Made by a program: the position numbers and the translations under genes
The notes under the pieces: generated by a model
Databases searched by the model: none
The model's input: only the letters and a program-made list of their open reading frames with translations
What the model was told of the DNA's origin: nothing
NCBI RefSeq assembly: GCF_004343775.1
Contig: NZ_PTXL01000016.1
Location: 99,427-163,426 of the forward strand
Length of the DNA stretch: 64,000 bases
Direction of reading: 5' to 3'
Origin: Burkholderia sp. SRS-46
Lineage (GTDB): Bacteria > Pseudomonadota > Gammaproteobacteria > Burkholderiales > Burkholderiaceae
Shown: positions 59,886-64,000 of the stretch, in pieces
Layout of the letters: each line of letters opens with the position of its first letter
Numbering within the stretch: the stretch's first letter is position 1

Positions 59886-60698
59886 ATGAGCCAGCACGTC
59901 AAAGACTACCTGACACCGGACGAGGCCATGCAGATGCTGCATGCACAACTTTCACACGGTGCGGATCTGTACCGCTTTCTGTTGACGCGTCGGGTGATGC
60001 ACCTGACCGGGGGCGTGGTCCAGCACGGCCCGCTCGCGGGCTTCAACATCGGACGCCATGCGACCTGGCGCGAAGAGGACAACGCGTCCAAGGTGCTGGG
60101 CTTCTACGAACAGGAAGTGTGTGCCCTTCTCGACCGACTTTCCGGACGATGTGATGTTCTGATCGATCTGGGCGGCGCCGATGGCTTCTATGCGGTCGGC
60201 ATGGTCGAACGCGGGCACTTCCGCGAATCGCACTGCTTCGAAATCGAGGATCAGAGCCGCGCGAACATCGCCGCGATCGCAGCCGACAACGGCGTCGCCG
60301 GGCGGGTCCACCTTTACGGTGCCGCGACTTCGACGTTCGCCCGTGACCTCACTGCAGCCGGCGTCGATTTTCGTCGAGCCGCGGTCTTGGTCGACATCGA
60401 AAGCAACGAGTTCGAAGTCCTCACCGCTGAGTGTCTCCACGACCTGCGTCATTCACACGTGATCGTCGAGATTCACGACTTCATGCGGCCGCATGACGGC
60501 GCGCAGCGCTATGGCGAGCTTCGTGATAGGGCGCAGTTGAATTTCAATGTGCATTCCTTCACGACTGGCTCGCGAGATCCATCAACTATCCCGTTTCTGC
60601 GCCACGGCTGGACCGACACGGATCGCTGGCTGCTTTGCTCCGAGAGCCGCGCGACCTTGATGACCTGGTTGTACCTGGAACCGAAGGAGACCAACTGA
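59886..60698 (+). CDS. FkbM-like SAM-dependent methyltransferase
   Basis: A 270-aa protein. Residues about 93-115 form the SAM site (CDVLIDLGGADGFYAVGMVE), and the acidic residue pair in CFEIEDQSR closes the ribose pocket. VLVDIESNEFEVL with VIVEIHDF is typical of the FkbM group, in which these residues hold the acceptor or metal. It could methylate a glycan or small molecule. It is the last gene before the adhesin gene, in the same direction. Confidence 0.7.
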   Translation: MSQHVKDYLTPDEAMQMLHAQLSHGADLYRFLLTRRVMHLTGGVVQHGPLAGFNIGRHATWREEDNASKVLGFYEQEVCALLDRLSGRCDVLIDLGGADGFYAVGMVERGHFRESHCFEIEDQSRANIAAIAADNGVAGRVHLYGAATSTFARDLTAAGVDFRRAAVLVDIESNEFEVLTAECLHDLRHSHVIVEIHDFMRPHDGAQRYGELRDRAQLNFNVHSFTTGSRDPSTIPFLRHGWTDTDRWLLCSESRATLMTWLYLEPKETN

Positions 60699-60716
60699 CA
60701 TTGATCGATGCCCTGC

Positions 60717-60767
60717 AAAAAAAAGCGCCGCAATCCGATGACCTTGGCGGGGAGACGGATTGCGGCG
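60717..60767 (-). terminator. Rho-independent terminator for leftward transcription
   Basis: A perfect 12-bp stem (60726-60737 with 60756-60767) is preceded on the plus strand by eight A residues (60717-60724). Read on the minus strand it is therefore a stem followed by eight T residues. On the plus strand no T-run follows. It lies between two plus-strand genes, so it would stop antisense transcripts coming from the adhesin side. Confidence 0.75.
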
Positions 60768-60808
60768 GGAATTCACAAACCACCGTTGTTATTCTGAGGT
60801 AATTGTAG

Positions 60809-63800
60809 ATGAATCACCTTCCCTACCCAGCAATGCGCAATCCGTTGCGCGCCCGGCTGAGGTTGATCGCTGCCGCGGTCGCGACTGCCGTCCTCTCGTT
60901 TTCCGGTGAGGCGTCAGCGCAGTACGTCAACGTCAACTCCGGAGGGAGCGCTGCGCAAGCCAGTGGAACCGACAGCATTGCCGTCGGCGCTGCAGCGACG
61001 GCCGCCGGCAGCGACAGTACCGCGATCGGCACGAACGCGCGTGTCTATCCCACGGCCGATACGGGCTCGATGGCCATCGGTTACGGGGCGAAGGTCGCGC
61101 CGGGTGGCGCCAATTCCTCGGCCGGGAACCTCGCAATTGGCATGAATGCGGCGGTCGGTGGAAATACCGCAGGCGAAGTTTTGAATGCGATCGCCATCGG
61201 CACGAGCGCATCGTCTGAGAGGTCAGGCGGGATTTCGATCGGCGCATCTAGCCACAACGCCGGAGCGGCGATCGCGATCGGCAACGGAGCAAATACCGGC
61301 GTCGACGGCCAGATCGCGATCGGTAACCGCGCCCTCGCGGATCCTAGTTCGATTGGTGCCAACGGGGGTGTCGCTATCGGCCAGGACTCGTATACCAGTG
61401 GCGTGGGCTCAGCATTGGGCGTGAACGCCCATGCCTCGGGAAATTCGGTGGCGGCTGGTGCGAACTCATTCGCTGGATGGCGCGATACGGTAATCGGCGT
61501 GCAAGCGAGCGCCACGGGAAACACATCCGTTGCTATCGGGTTTCAGAGCAACGATGGCGGTCGCGACCAGGTCGTCAGCGTCGGTGCGAATGGGTTTACG
61601 CGTGCAGTCGTCAACGTGACTGCGGGAACGACAACGACGGACGCAGCAAACGTCGGCCAACTGCCCGGTACGATCGCGGGCAACGTCGTAACGATGGGCA
61701 ATACGTTAGCACCTGGCGCAAGCCTCGCCCCCGCGACTGTTACGAATGTGGCGGCTGGCAAACTGCTTGGAGCCAGCACGGACGCGGTCAACGGCTCACA
61801 GCTGTTCGCGACCAATATGACGGTCACGTCCAACAAGCAAATGCTCGACAACTTAGCGGGTCGGGTTGTAAACGGAACCATCGGCTTAGTGCAACAGCAG
61901 GCCGGTGCACCTGGCAGCGGTGCGATCACGGTCGGCTCACAGACGGGCGGCGCCTCGGTGGACTTCACCGGCACCGACGGCCCGCGCACGCTCTCGGGCG
62001 TCGCGGCCGGCTCGGCGACGACGGATGCGGTCAATGTCGGTCAGCTCAACGCGGTCGCCAGCGCGGCGTCAAATGCGGTCCAGTACGACAACACCAGCCA
62101 CACGTCGGTGACGCTCGGAGCGACGTCTCCTGCTGCGGCACCTGTTGCGTTGTCCAACGTGGCGGCCGGAGCGCTATCGGCCGCGAGCACCGACGCAATC
62201 AACGGTGGCCAGCTGTTCGCGACGAATCAAGCCGTCACGAACACGTCGACCGCAATCACAAACCTGTCGAACGGCATTGCGGCAGGCACGGTCGGTCTGG
62301 TGCAGCAGACCGGCGGCGCACCCGGCACCGGGCCGATCATGGTCGGCGCGCAAACCGGCGGCAGATCGGTGGACTTCACCGGCACCGACGGCCCGCGCAC
62401 GCTCTCGGGCGTCGCGGCCGGCGCCGCCGCAACCGATGCCGTCAACGTCGGCCAGCTGACTTCGGTTGCCGGCGTCGCGGCGAATGCGGTGCAGTACGAC
62501 AATGCCGGCCACACGTCGGTCACGCTAGGCGGTGCGGCGGCTGCAGCGCCCGTCGCGCTGACGAATGTGGCGGCCGGCACGCTGTCGGCATCGAGCGTCG
62601 ATGCGGTGAACGGCGGTCAACTGTTCGCGACGAATCAGGCGGTCGCGAGCACGTCGACGGCAGTCACAAACCTGTCGAACGGCGTCAATGCCGGCACGGT
62701 CGGCCTCGTCCAGCAGGCTGGCGGAGCGCCGGGCAGCGGCTCGATCACGGTCGGCGCTCAGACGAGCGGCACGTCCGTCGATTTCACGGGCACGGCCGGC
62801 ACACGCACGCTCTCGGGCGTCGCGGCCGGCACCGCCGCGACCGACGCCGTCAACGTCGGCCAGCTGACGGCGGTTGCCGGCGTCGCGGCGAACGCGGTCC
62901 AGTACGACAATGCCGGCCACACGTCGGTCACGCTAGGCGGTGCGGCAGCTGCAGCGCCCGTCGCGCTGACGAATGTGGCGGCCGGCACGCTGTCGGCGTC
63001 AAGCGTCGACGCGGTGAACGGCGGCCAGCTGTTCACGACGAATCAGGCGGTCGCGAACACGTCGACGGCAGTCACGAACCTGTCGAACGGCATTGCGGCA
63101 GGCACGGTCGGTCTGGTGCAGCAGACCGGCGGCGCACCCGGCACCGGGCCGATCACGGTCGGCGCGCAAACCGGCGGCACGTCAATCGACTTCACCGGCA
63201 CGGACGGCGCGCGCAAGCTATCCGGGGTCGCGGCCGGCGCGGCCGCAACCGATGCCGTCAACGTTGGCCAGCTCAATGCAGTTGCTGGCGTCGCAACGAA
63301 CGCCGTGCAGTACGACAACGCTAGCCACACGTCGGTCACGCTCGGCGGTGCCGCAGCTACAGCGCCCGTCGTGCTGACGAATGTGGCGGCCGGTAAGCTG
63401 TCCGCATCGAGCACCGACGCAATCAACGGTGGCCAGCTGTTCGCGACGAATCAAGCCGTCACGAACACGTCGACCGCAATCGCAAACCTGTCGAACGGCA
63501 TTGCGGCAGGCACGGTCGGTCTGGTGCAGCAGACCGGCGGCGCACCCGGCACCGGGCCGATCATGGTCGGCGCGCAAACCGGCGGCAGATCGGTGGACTT
63601 CACCGGCACCGACGGCCCGCGCACGCTCTCGGGCGTCGCGGCCGGCGCCGCCGCAACCGATGCCGTCAACGTCGGCCAGCTGACTTCGGTTGCCGGCGTC
63701 GCGGCGAATGCGGTGCAGTACGACAATGCCGGCCACACGTCGGTCACGCTAGGCGGTGCGGCGGCTGCAGCGCCCGTCGCGCTGACGAATGTGGCGGCCG

Positions 63801-64000
63801 GCACGCTGTCGGCGTCAAGCGTCGACGCGGTGAACGGCGGCCAGCTGTTCACGACGAATCAGGCGGTCGCGAACACGTCGACGGCAGTCACGAACCTGTC
63901 GAACGGCATTGCGGCAGGCACGGTCGGTCTGGTGCAGCAGACCGGCGGCGCACCCGGCACCGGGCCGATCACGGTCGGCGCGCAAACCGGCGGCACGTCA
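60809..64000 (+). CDS. Trimeric autotransporter adhesin, N-terminal 1064 codons (partial)
   Basis: The frame from ATG 60809 is open to the right edge. The N-terminus MNHLPYPAMRNPLRARLRLI leads into a signal peptide ending SGEASA; the long extended-signal region seen in many such adhesins is lacking. Residues about 50-260 are a YadA-type head made of SIAVGAAATAAG- and AIAIGNGA-like repeats. From about residue 270 come neck and stalk modules (TTDAVNVGQL, STDAVNGSQLFATN) repeated with a period of 136 residues. The membrane anchor lies beyond the window. It is a surface protein for adhesion or cell-to-cell contact, possibly aiding mating. In other phases this DNA also shows long false frames because of its composition. 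Confidence 0.9.
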   Translation, partial: MNHLPYPAMRNPLRARLRLIAAAVATAVLSFSGEASAQYVNVNSGGSAAQASGTDSIAVGAAATAAGSDSTAIGTNARVYPTADTGSMAIGYGAKVAPGGANSSAGNLAIGMNAAVGGNTAGEVLNAIAIGTSASSERSGGISIGASSHNAGAAIAIGNGANTGVDGQIAIGNRALADPSSIGANGGVAIGQDSYTSGVGSALGVNAHASGNSVAAGANSFAGWRDTVIGVQASATGNTSVAIGFQSNDGGRDQVVSVGANGFTRAVVNVTAGTTTTDAANVGQLPGTIAGNVVTMGNTLAPGASLAPATVTNVAAGKLLGASTDAVNGSQLFATNMTVTSNKQMLDNLAGRVVNGTIGLVQQQAGAPGSGAITVGSQTGGASVDFTGTDGPRTLSGVAAGSATTDAVNVGQLNAVASAASNAVQYDNTSHTSVTLGATSPAAAPVALSNVAAGALSAASTDAINGGQLFATNQAVTNTSTAITNLSNGIAAGTVGLVQQTGGAPGTGPIMVGAQTGGRSVDFTGTDGPRTLSGVAAGAAATDAVNVGQLTSVAGVAANAVQYDNAGHTSVTLGGAAAAAPVALTNVAAGTLSASSVDAVNGGQLFATNQAVASTSTAVTNLSNGVNAGTVGLVQQAGGAPGSGSITVGAQTSGTSVDFTGTAGTRTLSGVAAGTAATDAVNVGQLTAVAGVAANAVQYDNAGHTSVTLGGAAAAAPVALTNVAAGTLSASSVDAVNGGQLFTTNQAVANTSTAVTNLSNGIAAGTVGLVQQTGGAPGTGPITVGAQTGGTSIDFTGTDGARKLSGVAAGAAATDAVNVGQLNAVAGVATNAVQYDNASHTSVTLGGAAATAPVVLTNVAAGKLSASSTDAINGGQLFATNQAVTNTSTAIANLSNGIAAGTVGLVQQTGGAPGTGPIMVGAQTGGRSVDFTGTDGPRTLSGVAAGAAATDAVNVGQLTSVAGVAANAVQYDNAGHTSVTLGGAAAAAPVALTNVAAGTLSASSVDAVNGGQLFTTNQAVANTSTAVTNLSNGIAAGTVGLVQQTGGAPGTGPITVGAQTGGTS
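61790..64000 (+). repeat. 408-bp tandem repeats in the adhesin gene
   Basis: The word AACGGxGGxCA, coding NGGQLF, recurs at 62201, 62609, 63017, 63425 and 63833, exactly 408 bases apart; the first unit (61790) is one codon longer. The unit at 63425 is nearly identical to that at 62201, and the 168 bases visible from 63833 are identical to those from 63017. Homogenisation or recent duplication is evident. Confidence 0.92.

Noticed and set aside
61477..63324. 615-aa plus-strand frame and several minus-strand frames in the adhesin region
   Set aside because: They are out-of-phase products of the 408-bp repeats. The frame from 60809 carries the YadA-type motifs.

Overview
The window looks like one face of a large conjugative plasmid (or integrated conjugative element) of a GC-rich beta-proteobacterium, most likely Burkholderia or a close relative. 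This rests on a DUF3717 protein, a Burkholderia-style trimeric autotransporter adhesin, the base composition and a complete F-type (MPF-F) conjugation apparatus. The assignment is inferred from protein content, not from a database match. No replication initiator, rRNA or tRNA is visible.

Left part (1-13.5 kb), probable leading region: a partial C5-cytosine methyltransferase, a DUF932 protein, an LPD29 protein, a DndC/PAPS-reductase-like protein with a probable Fe-S cluster, an adenine/N4-cytosine methyltransferase, a 705-aa ParB-like protein and a string of small unknown genes. Nearly all are on the plus strand. Between them lie unusually long, GC-rich, hairpin-forming non-coding stretches that share dispersed repeats. 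Two of these stretches form the direct 5' leaders of two otherwise unrelated genes that also share the same N-terminal peptide.

Centre-left (13.5-15.0 kb): about 1.6 kb without genes. It carries two copies of a nested palindromic element of about 130 bp, a 26-bp palindrome, a 13-bp-stem hairpin and five regularly spaced GTCAGACA boxes plus one inverted copy. It is followed by a small relaxosome-type protein, TraD and TraI, so this is the best candidate for oriT. All leading-region genes point toward it and all tra genes point away, the polarity known from F.

Centre (20.8-27.3 kb): a block that interrupts the tra genes: a surface-adhesin-E-like protein, a degenerate GGDEF/EAL membrane protein, a LuxR-like regulator, a TRAP-type solute-binding protein and a stand-alone 5-oxoprolinase subunit A.

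Right part (27.7-54.7 kb): the F-type secretion system in the order lytic transglycosylase, traA, L, E, K, B, dsbC, V, C, trbI, S26 peptidase, traW, U, trbC, traN (as two genes), traF, H, G. Most genes overlap by 4 bases. Inserted among them are a PLD nuclease, a FadR-type regulator, two paralogous lipoproteins, an HNH nuclease and a DUF5131 protein. Several periplasmic thiol proteins (a DsbD N-terminal domain protein, a DsbC and a CPYC TraF) fit the very cysteine-rich TraU, TraN and TraH.

Far right (54.7-64 kb): small lipoproteins, a zeta-toxin/KfrB fusion behind a possible antitoxin, a DUF1173 protein, a PH-domain membrane protein, a FkbM-like methyltransferase and the first 1064 codons of a trimeric autotransporter adhesin built of 408-bp tandem repeats. 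The adhesin runs off the right edge.
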